A stretch of 64,000 nt of DNA from Rhodanobacteraceae bacterium (GTDB taxonomy: Bacteria; Pseudomonadota; Gammaproteobacteria; Xanthomonadales; SZUA-5), in the NCBI GenBank assembly GCA_016713135.1, contig JADJPR010000018.1, positions 68,108 to 132,107 on the forward strand. The letters are read 5' to 3'. Positions 26,835 to 38,247 of the stretch are shown one piece after another (the first letter of the stretch is position 1; each line of letters starts with the position of its first letter). The notes under the pieces were generated by a model. The model saw nothing but the letters and a program-made list of their open reading frames with translations, was not told where the DNA came from and did not search any database. A program made the translations under genes and the position numbers.

Positions 26835-29741
26835 ATGCGCTATCGCCTCGGCGAGTTCCTACTCGACACCCAGCGTGAACTGCTCATCGGCCCGGCCGGT
26901 GTCGCCAACCTGCGCCCGCAGGCCTACCGCTTGCTGTGCTTCCTGGTCGAGCGCGCACCGGCGCTGGTCTCGCGCGATGCCCTGATGGACGAGTTGTGGG
27001 GCCATCACGCGCTGTCGCCCAATGTCATTCCGCAGACGGTCAGTGAGTTGCGCCAGGCACTGGGCGACGACCCGCAGCAAGCGCGCTTCATCGAGACCCG
27101 TCACCGCCGCGGCTACGCATTCATCGCGCCGGTGGAGATCCTTGCCGACGAGTCGCCCGCATGGCCGGTCGCCGCTGTCGCGGTGTCCGCCGAGGGATCG
27201 GACCCGGCTTCCGAGCGTCCGGCGGTTGCACAGCCTGGCGGCGCCGCAGTCGCTGGGACGAGCGCTTGGCCGCGGTACGCAGCGCTCTGGCTGACGCTCG
27301 GCGCGCTGTTCCTGGTGCTGGCCGGATGGGTCGGGTGGATCGCGCTGCGCCCCAGGCCCGGACCGGCGGTCGCCGAGGTCGCCGTCAACCCACCGGGTCT
27401 GCGCCTGGAGTCGGCGCCAGCGGCACTGGGTGCCTACCTCGGCCTGCTGGCGCGCGCAGCAGCGGCTGGATCTTTGCCGCGCCGGGCGCCGCTGCCGGGC
27501 CGACCGCATGGAGGCTCGCGATCGCCGCGGATGGTCGCTGGCAGTTGCGCGACGCGGCGGGCAGCGAACGCAGCAGCGGAATGTTGCCGCAGGCCGACGT
27601 GGCCACCCAGGCCCAGGCCTTGCTGCGTACCCTGGAGGCGTCGATCAGGCCCGGTGCTTCCGCCGGCGATCCGGACGGCTGGCCGACGGGTCTGGATGCG
27701 CGCCAGTCTCTGGCAGAGGCGGCGCTGGCGACGGCCGAGGATCGCCATGTGGATGCTCTTGCCGCTTACATACGGGTGGCGGAGGCGACGGAGATCGCCG
27801 GATGGCCGGCGCTGCTGCATGCTGAAGCGCTTGTCCGTAGCGGGGATTGGCGCGGCGCGAGCCAGCGCCTCGCCAGCCTGCGCGGCGACAGCGACCGCGC
27901 GCTGGCTTTGCAGGCCGAGATCCTGCGCGCTCGCTTGCGCGCGAGCCCGGCCGAACTGCTCGCGGCGCTGACCGCATACGCCCTGGGGCATCCCGAAGCC
28001 ATCGATGCACGGCTGGAGGTGCTCGACCTGCAGTTGGCGCTCGCGAAGTGGCCTGCGGCAGCTGACTCGCTGGAGGCGCTCGGCGCCGAACTCGGGGAGG
28101 AGGCGCCCACCCTGGCATGGCGACGCGCGCTCTGGCTGGGAGCGATGCAACCGGGCGATGCCCCGGCGGCCTTCGCATGGGCGGTGCAGCGGGCGCGCGA
28201 GGCGGGCGACATGGCCAGCCTGCGGCGCGCGCAGCTGGCGCTGGCGCGTTGGCAGTTGGGCCGGAGCCAACTCGTCGCGGCCGCCGCTGCCCTGGAAGGA
28301 CTGACCGGCGACGATCCGGAGGCGCTTGGCTTGCGAGCCCGGCTGGCAACCGAGCAGGGCGAACTCGCGCTCGCGCGGACGCAGCTGGACAGCGCCGAGG
28401 CGATCTGGCGTGCCCGCGGCCTGGCCGGCGAAGCCCGGGCCGCGCAGTTGGGACGGGTGGAAGTGGCGCTGCGCGCCGGCGAGCACGCCGGCGCGCTGGC
28501 CCTGGCCGAAGCCCTGGCCGCCGAGGGCCGAGCGCAGTGGCGATTCGCGCCTGAGGGGCGAATGGCTCGAAGCCCTGGGCCGGGCGCAAACCGGGCTGGG
28601 GCGGCTGGAGCCTGCTGCGGAGAACTTGCAGCGTGCGATCGACCTCGCTCGCGAAGCGGGCGATGTCGCGCGCGAGGCAAATTCGCGCTACCACCTGGGC
28701 AATGTGCGTGCCCACCAGCGCCGCCTGCACGAAGCGGAGCAAGCCTACCGGCTGGCGGCGGAAACCTGGCGCAGCCTGCGCGATACGCGCGGCGAGGCGC
28801 TGGCACTGGCCAACCTGGCGCTGATGGCGGAGCGCTCCGGGCGCCGCGCGGATGCGCGCGAGGCCTATCGCGAAGCACTCGCCCGCCTCGAGGAACTGGC
28901 CATCCCGCGTGAGATTGGCCGCGTCACCTTCAACCTCGGCATCAGCGAGCGCGATCTCGGGCAACTGTCCGCGGCGGCGGCGCACTTCGACGCTGCCGCC
29001 GCGGCGCTGGACCAGGCGGGCGCGGTCGACATCCGGGTAATGGTGGGTGCCGCGCGCGCCGATCTCGCGCTGCTGCAGGGGGACCAGCTGACCGCCGGGC
29101 GGGCGCTCGACGCTGTCGCCGGTCTGCGCGAACAGGCAGCCTGGCTGCCGCGATCCGCCTGGCTGACGGCGATGGCGCGGGTCCGGGAACTTGCCGGCGA
29201 GCGCGACCGGGCACGTGAGCTGCTGCGCGAAGCCCGCGAGATCCGCGAGCGCGCGGCGGTGCGCGTGGCCGTGCTCGATGTCGATCTGCGCCTGCTGCGG
29301 CTGGACTACGCCGCGGGCGCATCGGCCGGCCCGACGCGCCTGGCGGTCGAGGCGATCGAAAGCGAATTGCTGCGTCTCGGCGAGGACGGCTATGCCCTTG
29401 GCGCCAGCCTGGCGGCGCTGGAAACCGCCTGGATGGCGGGCGATGCTGCAGAAACGGCGCGGCGCGCGCAGGCACTGCGCGGACCGGTGCAGAGCCGCGG
29501 CACCCGGGCGCAGCAGTTGCAGTTCGACTGGCTGCTGGCGCTGGCAGGCGAGGACAGCCTGCGCCAGGGTCGCCTTGAGGCACTGGGCCAGGCCGCCAGG
29601 GCCGACGGTTTCGACCTGCTCGCGCGTCTCGTCCGTCGCGAAATGCTTGCGCCGGATTCGCCGGAGCGGGCCGCGGTGGATCGCGAGCTGACGCGCGATG
29701 GCTTGGCCGGCGCCCTGCGCCTGCCGGCGGCGGCGTTCTGA
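26835..29741 (+). CDS. ToxR/CadC-like winged-helix transmembrane regulator with C-terminal TPRs (two frameshifts in the assembly)
   Basis: The first frame gives an N-terminal OmpR-type winged helix (about 1-100: YRLGEFLLDTQRELLIGP, LRPQAYRLLCFLVERAP, VSELRQALGDDPQQARFI, RHRRGYAFIAPVE), a linker and one membrane segment (about 155-178). Homology then moves to a second frame near 27460 and to a third near 28545, each explained by a single-base indel. The joined protein of about 960 residues has a long periplasmic TPR-like part (AAENLQRAIDLAREAGDVAR, HLGNVRAHQRRLHEAEQAYR and similar helices). This is the known layout of one-component membrane regulators that sense periplasmic partners. It is flanked by two secreted-protein genes carrying the same upstream motif. 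Confidence 0.82.
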
Positions 29742-29751
29742 TTCGCCGGAC

Positions 29752-29779
29752 GAATCAATGACTTGATGGTTGCTTGATG
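29752..29779 (+). promoter_or_regulatory. Candidate operator of the ToxR/CadC-like regulator, copy 2
   Basis: GAATCAA, 3 bp, CTTGAT, 5 bp, CTTGATG, matching the copy at 26739-26766 in sequence and spacing. It begins 10 bp after the regulator stop and points toward the secreted-protein gene starting near 29913. Confidence 0.65.
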
Positions 29780-29912
29780 GTTCTGCCGAGGACCCGGGCC
29801 TGGCCTTGAGCATTTGCTGAGGGGCTGCAGACAGTCCCTGCAACACCTGGCGTCCGGGCACCCCGACACTGGCGACGAAGCGGTGGACTTCCCACCTGAA
29901 CGGAGCTGTGTC

Positions 29913-30618
29913 TTGAAGTCTGCTGTCCTGCCTGTCCGCCCTTCGGCCTCCTTGTCGCAACCCCGGCCCGCGCCGGGAGCAATCCCGACATCCTCTTGCT
30001 CGCGGCCACCTTCAACGATCAGCCGCTGGGCGCGCAGATCGGCACTGGCGGCGCGATCCAGGGCCAGCCGGTATCGATCGCCAGCCAGTTGCAGGCATTC
30101 GTGATGCCGGCCGGCGTGCTGCCGACACCGTCGCTGCGGATCACCCCGCTGGCCACCGGAACGGCCCGCTTCGTGGTCTTCACCTTCCTCGATGGCGCTG
30201 AAGTGGCGGCCGGCGAGGCCCGTATCGGCTTCGTGCTGAAGCCGGCGCAACTGGACAATTTCATCATCAATGTGCGCGAACGCGACGGCGCCGCCAACGA
30301 CTATGCGACCCTGCGCCTGGGCAGTGGCGGCACGATTGCGATTGCTGACGCGGCGGCGCCGATGACGACGGCCATCGGCAGCTACAGCGTCGGCGCCACG
30401 CTGGTGTTCGAGCTGCGCTTTCGCATGGACACAGGGCGCTACGACATTTTCCTGAATGGCGCGCGGATCGCCGCCGATCGCGCACACGGGTTGACCACGC
30501 CCGGGGTCGGCTCGGTCTGGTTCGGCAGCGACAGCAGCACTGCCAGCGGCAGCAGCTGGTTCGTCGACGATGTCTACGCGTATCGCCCGGATGATTCCTC
30601 AGCGACGGTTTCGAGTGA
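29913..30618 (+). CDS. Secreted protein with C-terminal DGFE tail (two frameshifts in the assembly)
   Basis: Function unknown. A likely TTG start at 29913 (LKSAVLPVR) loses frame near 29940. The continuing frame then completes a signal peptide (FGLLVATPARA, cleaved before GSNPD). The mature part (about 210 residues) is a beta-rich fold with LDNFIINVRERDGAANDY and YDIFLNGARIAADRAHG, resembling a lectin- or LamG-like sandwich. Near 30594 a second indel moves the frame so that the protein ends FLSDGFE followed by TGA (30616-30618). The same DGFE end occurs in the M14 peptidase of this window. The upstream 28-bp motif suggests control by the adjacent regulator. Confidence 0.65.
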
Positions 30619-30725
30619 TCCGCCCAACCGCGGCTGCGGATCGCTCTTGGCCTTTGACGACCCGGGCGCTCCATCCCGCCAAGGCGACGCCGCGTCCGAC
30701 AACCGACTGCGACACCTGTGCAGTC

Positions 30726-33549
30726 TCAGCGACCAATGTCCAGCGCCTGCTCCGGCGCCATCGGGCGGGCGTACAGGAAGCCCTGGGCCAGTTCGCAGCC
30801 GAATTCGCGCAGGAGTTCCGCCTGCGTTTCAGTCTCCACGCCCTCGGCCACCAGGCTCAGGCCGAGGTCGTGCGCAAACTGCACGATGGTGCGCACGATG
30901 GCGCGGTGGCGGGGATTGCTGTCGAGATCGCGGATGAAGCCCTGGTCGATCTTCAAGCCATCGAAGGCCGCCTCGGAGAACGACACCAGCGAGGAATAGC
31001 CAGTGCCGAAATCGTCCACCACCAGGCGTACGCCGAGCGCTTTCAACGCCGCCAGCGATTCGCGCAGGCTCGCATGGTTGCTGCGGAACACGCTCTCGGT
31101 GATTTCCAGATGCAGGCGGGCGGCATCGGCACCCCAGCGTTCGAGCATTCCGCGCAGTCGGGTTGGAAACTCCGCAGAGGTGAAAAGTCGGTCGGAAACA
31201 TTGACGCTGAGGCTCGCGGGTGCCTGCTCCCCGCGTTCGCGCAGCCAACCGGTCCATTGCGCCAGCGCCTGATCTAGGATGCGCAAATCGATCTCCAGTT
31301 GCATCCCGCTCTCTTCGGCCACGCACAGGAACTGCGAAGGCGGCAGCAGGCCGCGGGTGGGATGCTGCCAGCGCGCCAGGGCTTCCACGCCAACCACGCG
31401 CCGGCTGCCGAGTTCCACGATCGGCTGGTAGTGCGCCACCAGTTCGCCGCGCGCCAGCGCGAAGCGCAGCTCGGTTTCCAGCGCCAGGCGCGCGCTTGCT
31501 GCGGCGTGCATGCGGCGGTCGAACAGGGCATGTCCGCCGCCCTGCGATTTGGCCCGGAACATCGCGGTGTCTGCATCGCGCAGGATGTCCTCGGGCGGCA
31601 TGTCGCCGTCGTCGATCATGACAATGCCTATCGAGGCCCCGGTGAACACCTGGTGCCCGCGAACCTGGAAAGGCGCGGCCGCAAGATCCTGTACCAGGCG
31701 CGCCACATCGACCGCCCCGGCTCGGTCCAGGCGCGCACGCGACAGCAGCGCAAACTCGTCGCCGCCGTAGCGCGCCAGCCACAGGTCGCGACCGAATTCA
31801 TGCGTCAGCCGGGCCGCAAACTGCACCAGCAATTCGTCGCCGGCCGCGTGCCCAAGGCTGTCGTTGACGAGTTTGAAACGGTCCAGGTCCAGCAGCAGGA
31901 CCGCATGCGGGCCTTCGACGCCGGCCTGCAGGCGTTCCAGGATGGTCCTCAGGCTGCGCTCGAAGCTGCGCCGGTTGGCCAGGCCCGTCAGGCTGTCGTG
32001 GTGCGCGATGTAGTCGAGTTCCAGTTCGGCCGCGCGGCGCGCGCTGATGTCGATCAGGCTGCCCTCGAGATGGCCGCTGTCGCCCTCGTGGTGGCGCACC
32101 AGGCGCATGCTCGCCAGGGCCCAGAAGCGGGTGCCGTCGCGACGCACCAGCTCGACTTCCCAGTTGAGCAACTGACCTTCGCGTTGCAGCGCAGCCATCG
32201 CCCGCGGACGCAGCTCGGCATCGGCGTAGTGGGTACCGATGTCGGTCACTTCTGCGCACATCCGCGCCGGCGCGTCGTAGCCGAACATGTGTGCGAAGGC
32301 GACGTTCACCTCGATCAGCCGTCCGTCCAGGGTGCTCTGGTACATGCCGAGCACGGCGTGCTGGAACAGCAGGCGGTAACGCTCCTCGGCCGCCTCCAGC
32401 CGGGTCTGCTGGGCGCGCTCCTCGGTGATGTCGCGCAGGGTTCCTATCGATGCCGGCTCGCCGCGGAACTGGACCGCGCCGGCACGCACGGTGCACAGGC
32501 GCCGGCACCGTCGCGTCGCAGCAGGCGGATCTCGTAGTCCTGGGTTTCCTGCGAACCCGATTCGCGCGCCTGGCGGCGCTGCGCCTGCGCATCGAGGTCC
32601 TCGGGTGCGACCCAGTCGAAATAACTCGCGCCGATCAGGTCCTCGGTGCGGCACTCGAGGATGACCGCGAGCGCCTCGTTGGCGTACTGGACCTGCCATG
32701 CTGCATCAGGAACACCGCATCGCGCGAGTTCTCGACCAGGTTGCGGTGCAGCGCCTCGCTCTGCGCCAGCGCCTGCTCCGCGTGCATCTGGCCGCTGATG
32801 TCGATCATGGTGCCATCGGCGTGCAGCAGGCGGCCGTCGGCATCGAAGACCGCCCGCGCGCTCTCGCTGACCCACACGCTGCTGCCGTCGAAGCGCCGGA
32901 TCTCGGCGCGGACGTGGGCGAATCGTCCCTCCGCGCGCAAGCGTTCGTCCAGATGCCGGGCGTGCGCGGGATCCACGTAGTCGAATTCGGCGCGGCCGGC
33001 GCAGGCGGCCAGCAAAGCCTGCGCCGATGGGCTTCCGAGCATCCGCGCGAGCGCCGGATTGGCATCGATCAGCCCGTGCGGCAGCCCGCGCCGGCGGTAC
33101 ACGCCGACCTCGGACTCCAGGATCAGCGTGCGCAGGCTCTCGATCTCGCGGGTGCGCGCTTCGGCCTCGCTGGCGTATTCGCGGACCTGCTGGATCAGGC
33201 TGAACAGGTGCGGCTCGCCAGCGTGCTCGATCAGTGCGCAGGTCATCAGGCCGTCGTACTGGCGGCCGTCCCGTGCGCGGATCGACACCGGCTCGCCGGT
33301 GATCGACCCCTGCTGCTGCAACAGGTTCAGCACGCTGGCGCGATGGGCGGCATCGCGCCACAGGCCGGCCTCCAGCGCGGTGCGGCCGATCACCTCGCCG
33401 GGCTGGATCCCGAAGCGACATCCGAATCCGGGACTGAGCGCGATGATGGCACTGTCGCGCAGGCGCGTGACCACCGCCAGCGATTCGGGCGCTGCGAAGA
33501 CGCGGGCCAGGAGTTCCAGTTCCGACTGCGGGGCAGCGATGGCAGACAT
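30726..33549 (-). CDS. PAS-PAS-PAS-GGDEF-EAL dual-domain c-di-GMP protein (two frameshifts in the assembly)
   Basis: Start MSAIAAPQSELELLARVF. The protein begins with PAS-type sensory repeats (FGIQPGEVIGRTALEAGLW, RRGLPHGLIDANPALARMLG). The third PAS (YANEALAVILECRTEDLIGA) is in another frame from about 32697, and the part after about 32505 (PASIGTLRDITEERAQQTRL) is in a third frame. Single indels explain both. A fourth PAS-like unit (YRLLFQHAVLGMYQSTLDGR) leads to a GGDEF domain with intact RYGGDEF and an EAL domain with VGVEALARW, ITESVFRSN, VVDDFGTGYSS, KIDQGFI and AEGVETE. Both activities could be functional. There are no membrane segments, so it is probably cytosolic and responds to a PAS-bound signal. 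Confidence 0.88.
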
Positions 33550-33642
33550 GTGCGCCAGTGTAACGAAAGACCCGTGATCTGGCGGTGTCGGCCAGATGCC
33601 TTTCGCCGCCAATCCGCCCCGGGCGCCGACCGGCTCATCGGT

Positions 33643-35596
33643 TCAGGCGGCTGCGGCGCGGACGTTGCGGCCCTGCGGGAAACGCTCGCGGATGCTGCGC
33701 GCGATGCCGTCGGCGTCCAGGCCGTTCAGCGCCAGCAGGCGTGCCGGGTCGCCGTGCTCGATGAACACATCGGGCAGGCCGAGCTGCAGCAGCGGCAGCG
33801 CAATGCCATGGGCGCTCAGCGCTTCCAGGCAAGCGCTACCGGCGCCACCCATCACGCAGCCTTCCTCGACGGTGACCAGCGCGTCGTGGGAGCGCGCCAG
33901 TTCCAGCAGCAGTTCCTCGTCCAGCGGCTTGACGAAGCGCATGTTGGCGACGCTGGCGTCGAGCTTCTCGGCGGCACCGAGCGCCGCCTGCAGCGGCGCG
34001 CCGAAGGCGAGGATCGCGATGCGCTGGCCATGCACCGCCTGGCCGCGGCGGCGGATCTCGCCCTTGCCCCAGGGCAGCGTGTCCAGGGTCTTCTTCACCT
34101 CGACGCCCGGACCGGTGCCGCGCGGGTAGCGCACCGCAGCGGGGCCATCGTGGGCGAAGGCGGTGGACAGCAACTGGCGGCACTCGTTCTCGTCGGCCGG
34201 CGCCAGCACCGCCATGTTCGGGATGCAGCGCAGGTAGGCAAGATCGTAGGCGCCGCAATGGGTGGGGCCATCGGCGCCGACGATGCCGGCGCGGTCCAGC
34301 GCGAAGGTCACCGGCAGGTTCTGCAGCGCCACGTCGTGGATCAACTGGTCGTAACCGCGCTGCAGGAAGGTGGAGTAGATCGCCACCACCGGCTTCATGC
34401 CTTCGCAGGCGATGCCGGCGCCGAAGGTCACCGCGTGCTGCTCGGCGATGCCGACGTCGAAGTAGCGCTTGGGGAAACGCTGCTCGAACTCGACCATGCC
34501 CGAACCTTCGCGCATCGCCGGGGTGATGCCGACCAGGCGCGGATCGGCCGCGGCCATGTCGCACAGCCAGTCGCCGAACACCTGGGTGTAGCTGACCTTG
34601 GTCGACTTGGCCGGGCGGATGCCCTCGCTCGGGTTGAACTTGCCGGGGCCGTGGTAGAGCACCGGATCGGCCTCGGCCAGCTTGTAACCCTGGCCCTTGC
34701 GGGTGACCACATGCAGGAACTGCGGGCCGTCGCCCTCATCGATGCGCGACATGATGTTGCGCAGGGTCGGCACCAGCGATTCCAGGTCGTGCCCGTCGAT
34801 CGGGCCGATGTAGTTGAAGCCGAATTCCTCGAAGATCGTCGCCGGCACCACCATGCCCTTGGCGTGTTCCTCGAAGCGCCGCGCCAGTTCGTACAGCGGC
34901 GGAGCCATCGACAGCACCTTGCCGATGCCCTTCTTGGTGTGCGCGTAGAACTGGCCGCTCATCAGGCGCGCAAGGTAGCGGTTCAGCGCGCCCACGGGGG
35001 GCGAGATCGACATGTCGTTGTCGTTGAGGATGACGATCAGCGGCAGGTCCTTCTCGATCCCGGCGTTGTTCATCGCCTCGAAGGCCATGCCGGCGGTCAT
35101 CGCGCCGTCGCCGATCACCGCGATCGCATGGCGCTTCTCGCCCTTGATCACCGCAGCGCGCGCCATGCCGGCAGCGGCGGAAATCGAGGTGGAGGAATGC
35201 GCGGTGCCGAAGGCGTCGTACACGCTCTCCTCGCGCCGCGGGGAAACCGCTGATGCCGCCGAGCTGGCGCAGGCTGGCCATGCCCTCGCGGCGACCGGTC
35301 AGGATCTTGTGCGGATAGCTCTGGTGGCCGACATCCCAGATCAGCCGGTCTTCCGGCGTGTTGAACACATAGTGGATGGCGATCGCCAGCTCCACCGTGC
35401 CGAGATTGCTCGACAGATGGCCGCCGGTCTGCGACACCGATTCGAGCACGAAGGCGCGCAACTCATCGGCCAGCGGCGCCAGCTTTTCGCGCGGCAGCCG
35501 GCGCAGGTCCTTCGGGTCGTTGATCGTGTTCAGCAGCGCAAACGTGGACAAGTCGTGAAGCCCTTGATTCTCAAGCATGGCCGAATTGTCATGCAC
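33643..35596 (-). CDS. dxs: 1-deoxy-D-xylulose-5-phosphate synthase (one frameshift in the assembly)
   Basis: First enzyme of the MEP isoprenoid pathway; condenses pyruvate and glyceraldehyde-3-phosphate with thiamine diphosphate. The N-terminal frame (LHDLSTFALLNTINDPKDLR ... WDVGHQSYPHKILTGRR ... GGISGF) breaks near 35240. Removing one C from a CCCC run gives the family sequence GFPRREESVYDAFGTAHSST and joins the second frame, which continues to the stop. ThDP motif GDGAMTAGMAFEAMNNAG, then DRAGIVGADGPTHCGAYDL in the second domain. Total length of about 650 residues is slightly longer than usual at the N-terminus; MLENQG at 35578 may be the start. Confidence 0.94.
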
Positions 35597-35637
35597 GGCC
35601 TGTAGGCGAGTCCAGAACGAATCCGGGCAGGGGGAAA

Positions 35638-35747
35638 GCAGTGAAAGGTGAAAAGTAAAAAGTGAAAGGGTGAAGCGGCAGAGGCGAACCGATGCGCCAC
35701 TGCGCGAGCTCGCCCCCTTTCACTTTTCACCTTTCACTTTTTACTGC
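35638..35747. repeat. Inverted heptamer-repeat element, GTGAAAA type
   Basis: The left arm (35638-35670) reads GCAGTGAAAG then GTGAAAA, GTAAAAA and GTGAAAG units, a clear 7-bp period. The right arm (35713-35747) is the reverse complement pattern ending in ACTGC. The core of about 42 bp is unrelated to other copies. It lies between dxs and the M14 peptidase gene. Confidence 0.85.
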
Positions 35748-35766
35748 TAGCCGCAAGGCCAGTCCG

Positions 35767-38151
35767 TCACTCGAACCCATCGCCGAACAACCCATCCGGT
35801 GACCCGCCGCACACTGCCCCGGCGCCGGTGAGGACGATGTCGTCGACGCTCCAGCCCTCGCGCTGCACCGCGCCATCGCTGGTCAGGCGAAAACGGATGT
35901 GGGCACTGGAAGCACCATCCAGTGCCCCGAGGTCCAGTTGCACCGCTTGCCATTCGGCGCTGCCGCTGCAGGTCCAGACCTCGGTCCACGCGCTGCCGTT
36001 GGTGGAGATCTCGATGCGCCCGCGGTCGAAGCCGGCCTCGGTGTCGCACCAGGACTGGAACTGCAGGTGCACATGGGACACGTCGCGCAGGTCGAGCGGC
36101 ACCAGGGAGAGCGCGATGTCGGCATTCGGGGCGTAGTCGCCATCGGGCGAATCGGTGAAGGCAGCGGGGGCGCTGAAGTAGCGTGCGCTGCCGATGCCCC
36201 AGGGCGGCTGCGCGCTGAAGTTCCCGAGGCCGCCGCTGGCCGAGTCCTCGACCAGGCTGCAGACCGGCACCAGCGCCAGGTTGCGCACCAGGGTCTGTCC
36301 GGCGGTGAGATTCAAGCCTGCCAGTTCCAGCGGTGCATAGCCCTCCGCGCTGGCCTTCAGGGTGCGGCTGCCGGGCAATGCGCGCAGGGCGTACTGCATC
36401 TGCTCGCCGGGCAGCGCGAGGGTGGTTGAGGTATCGAGCTGCAGCACGGCCGGAACCGTCAGCAGGGATCCGGTGTTGGCATTGCGCAGCTCGCCAGTCA
36501 CGCGCCCGCTGCTGCCCGGCGCGACCAGTTCGATGCTGGCGGCGTAGGCCGGTCCGACGATGCCATCGCGGGCGCGCAGGAACACGCTGTGGGTTCCCGG
36601 CGCGTCGTCCTCGAGCAGCACATCGGTGTGGAACCATTCGCTGGCGCCATCGAAGGCGCCGTCCGCGGCCTGCGCCGCGCGCGATGTCGCCAGGGGATCC
36701 CACGGCAGCTGTGTCAGGTAGAGATCGACGCCGGCAATCGCATCGACCGGCTCGCTGCCATTCGCCTGGTTGAACGCGGCGTCTTCCGCCAGCCCGACCA
36801 CGCGTATCGACTCGCCGACTTCCGCGAGGTTGCGCCCGAGTTCCTCGATCGACGGACCGGACGGCTCCAGGTACGGCAGCCGGGCGACCCGCAGCAGGTA
36901 GACGAGGGCGGCCAGATTCGCGTCGAGGACCTGGCCTTCGAAGCGCTCGCACGGCTCGAAGAAGCTGGTGCCGAGCTCGAAGCTCAGCGCCGGCACGCCG
37001 AGTTCACCATAGGCAAAGTCGCGCGTGCCGCCGTCGGTGACGTACAGCTCGACGCCTTGTTGCGGGCGATAGCCGTTGAGGTGTCCGAGGCGACGGCCGA
37101 GCGTGCGCATGGCAGCGCCATTCGGCGCCAGCGCGGCGTCGAAGCCCCACGGCCACATCACCAGTTCGCCGTAGCTGTGCACGTCCAGGAACACGCCGCT
37201 GCGATCGGCTGGTGCCGGCGTCACCAGGTCCGGCGGGCGCAAGTCCGGGTACAGGTTGGCGACATAGCTGATGATCGCCGCCGTCTCTGGCTCGGAGGCG
37301 GCAGCCTGGCCGCGGAAGCTCTCGTCGCAGGCTTCGCCGCTGGAACCGCTGTGGGCGCCCCACTCGAAGGTGAAATTGCGATTGAGATCGGCGCCGCGCC
37401 GGTTGCTGGTTGCACCGCAGTAGTTCTCGTTGACGTTCTTGCGCCACATCAGGCCGGCCTCGGCCTTCTTGCGCGCGTCGGGATTGGCCTGCGGCAGCAG
37501 GTGCACCTCGTGATGGTCGAGCATCCAGCGCACGTCGGCGTCGACCGGATAGCGCGCCAGCAGCCATTCGCCGAAGCGGATCACGGTCTCGGCGGTGGTG
37601 TACTCGCGCGCATGCAGCGCACCGACGACGAACAGCCGCGGCTTCGGGCCCGGAATCGCCGAGTTGCTCAGCTTGAGGACCTTGAGGTCATAGCCGAGTG
37701 CGGCGTTGCGGGTCTTCTCCCAGGAATCGCCGATGTCGATGCTGCTGGCCAGCGTCGGGTGCGTCGCCACCAACTCGTCGAGGCTCGCCAGCGTCTCTTC
37801 CACCGTGCGGTAGCAGCCGAAGCCGGGCACCGAGCGCAGCGCCGCGGCCGGGTCGCGCAGCAACAGGGTGAAGTCGGGATCGATGCCGATACGGAAGCCC
37901 TGCGCCAGCAGTTGCGAGTATTCGAAGCGGTTGGCGACTTCGAGCACCGCGTAGTGCTGCGCGTGGTTGACCTCCCACGGCGGACTGCGCCGCGCCGCCA
38001 GGTTCAGTTGCGCCTTGCTGTCGAAATAGGCGCGCACGACCCAAGGCCCGGTGTCGGCGGGCAATCGCGTCGACGGCTCCACGGCGGCGGCGTGCGCCAG
38101 ACGGCTGCAAAGAAGCAGGAGCATCAAACAGGCGAAGCGACGCATGCCCAT
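35767..38151 (-). CDS. Secreted zinc carboxypeptidase (M14 family) with C-terminal beta-sandwich and DGFE tail
   Basis: Extracellular metallocarboxypeptidase of 794 residues. Signal peptide MGMRRFACLMLLLLCSRLAHAA (MRRF two codons later is an equal start). The catalytic domain (about 110-430) has the zinc motif GALHAREYTTAE (H180, E183), the substrate-binding RRGADLNRNF (251-260), the third zinc ligand in DVHSYGELVMWPWG (H325) and the general base Glu in LSFELGTSFFEP. Next come a hinge and a carboxypeptidase-regulatory-like domain (GRVTGELRNANTGSLL). The last domain is an immune-inhibitor-A/MAM-like sandwich (HLQFQSWCDTEAGFDRG, WSVDDIVLTG). The extreme end is GLFGDGFE, matching the tail of another exported protein here. 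Confidence 0.93.
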   Translation of the reverse strand: MGMRRFACLMLLLLCSRLAHAAAVEPSTRLPADTGPWVVRAYFDSKAQLNLAARRSPPWEVNHAQHYAVLEVANRFEYSQLLAQGFRIGIDPDFTLLLRDPAAALRSVPGFGCYRTVEETLASLDELVATHPTLASSIDIGDSWEKTRNAALGYDLKVLKLSNSAIPGPKPRLFVVGALHAREYTTAETVIRFGEWLLARYPVDADVRWMLDHHEVHLLPQANPDARKKAEAGLMWRKNVNENYCGATSNRRGADLNRNFTFEWGAHSGSSGEACDESFRGQAAASEPETAAIISYVANLYPDLRPPDLVTPAPADRSGVFLDVHSYGELVMWPWGFDAALAPNGAAMRTLGRRLGHLNGYRPQQGVELYVTDGGTRDFAYGELGVPALSFELGTSFFEPCERFEGQVLDANLAALVYLLRVARLPYLEPSGPSIEELGRNLAEVGESIRVVGLAEDAAFNQANGSEPVDAIAGVDLYLTQLPWDPLATSRAAQAADGAFDGASEWFHTDVLLEDDAPGTHSVFLRARDGIVGPAYAASIELVAPGSSGRVTGELRNANTGSLLTVPAVLQLDTSTTLALPGEQMQYALRALPGSRTLKASAEGYAPLELAGLNLTAGQTLVRNLALVPVCSLVEDSASGGLGNFSAQPPWGIGSARYFSAPAAFTDSPDGDYAPNADIALSLVPLDLRDVSHVHLQFQSWCDTEAGFDRGRIEISTNGSAWTEVWTCSGSAEWQAVQLDLGALDGASSAHIRFRLTSDGAVQREGWSVDDIVLTGAGAVCGGSPDGLFGDGFE

Positions 38152-38247
38152 ACCGACAGCCAGGATGCGGGCAGCCTAAGGTGCACGTCACCGAGGCGGC
38201 AAGGTGCGGGCGACCAGGCGTTCACCTTTCGCCGATAGAATCGACGG

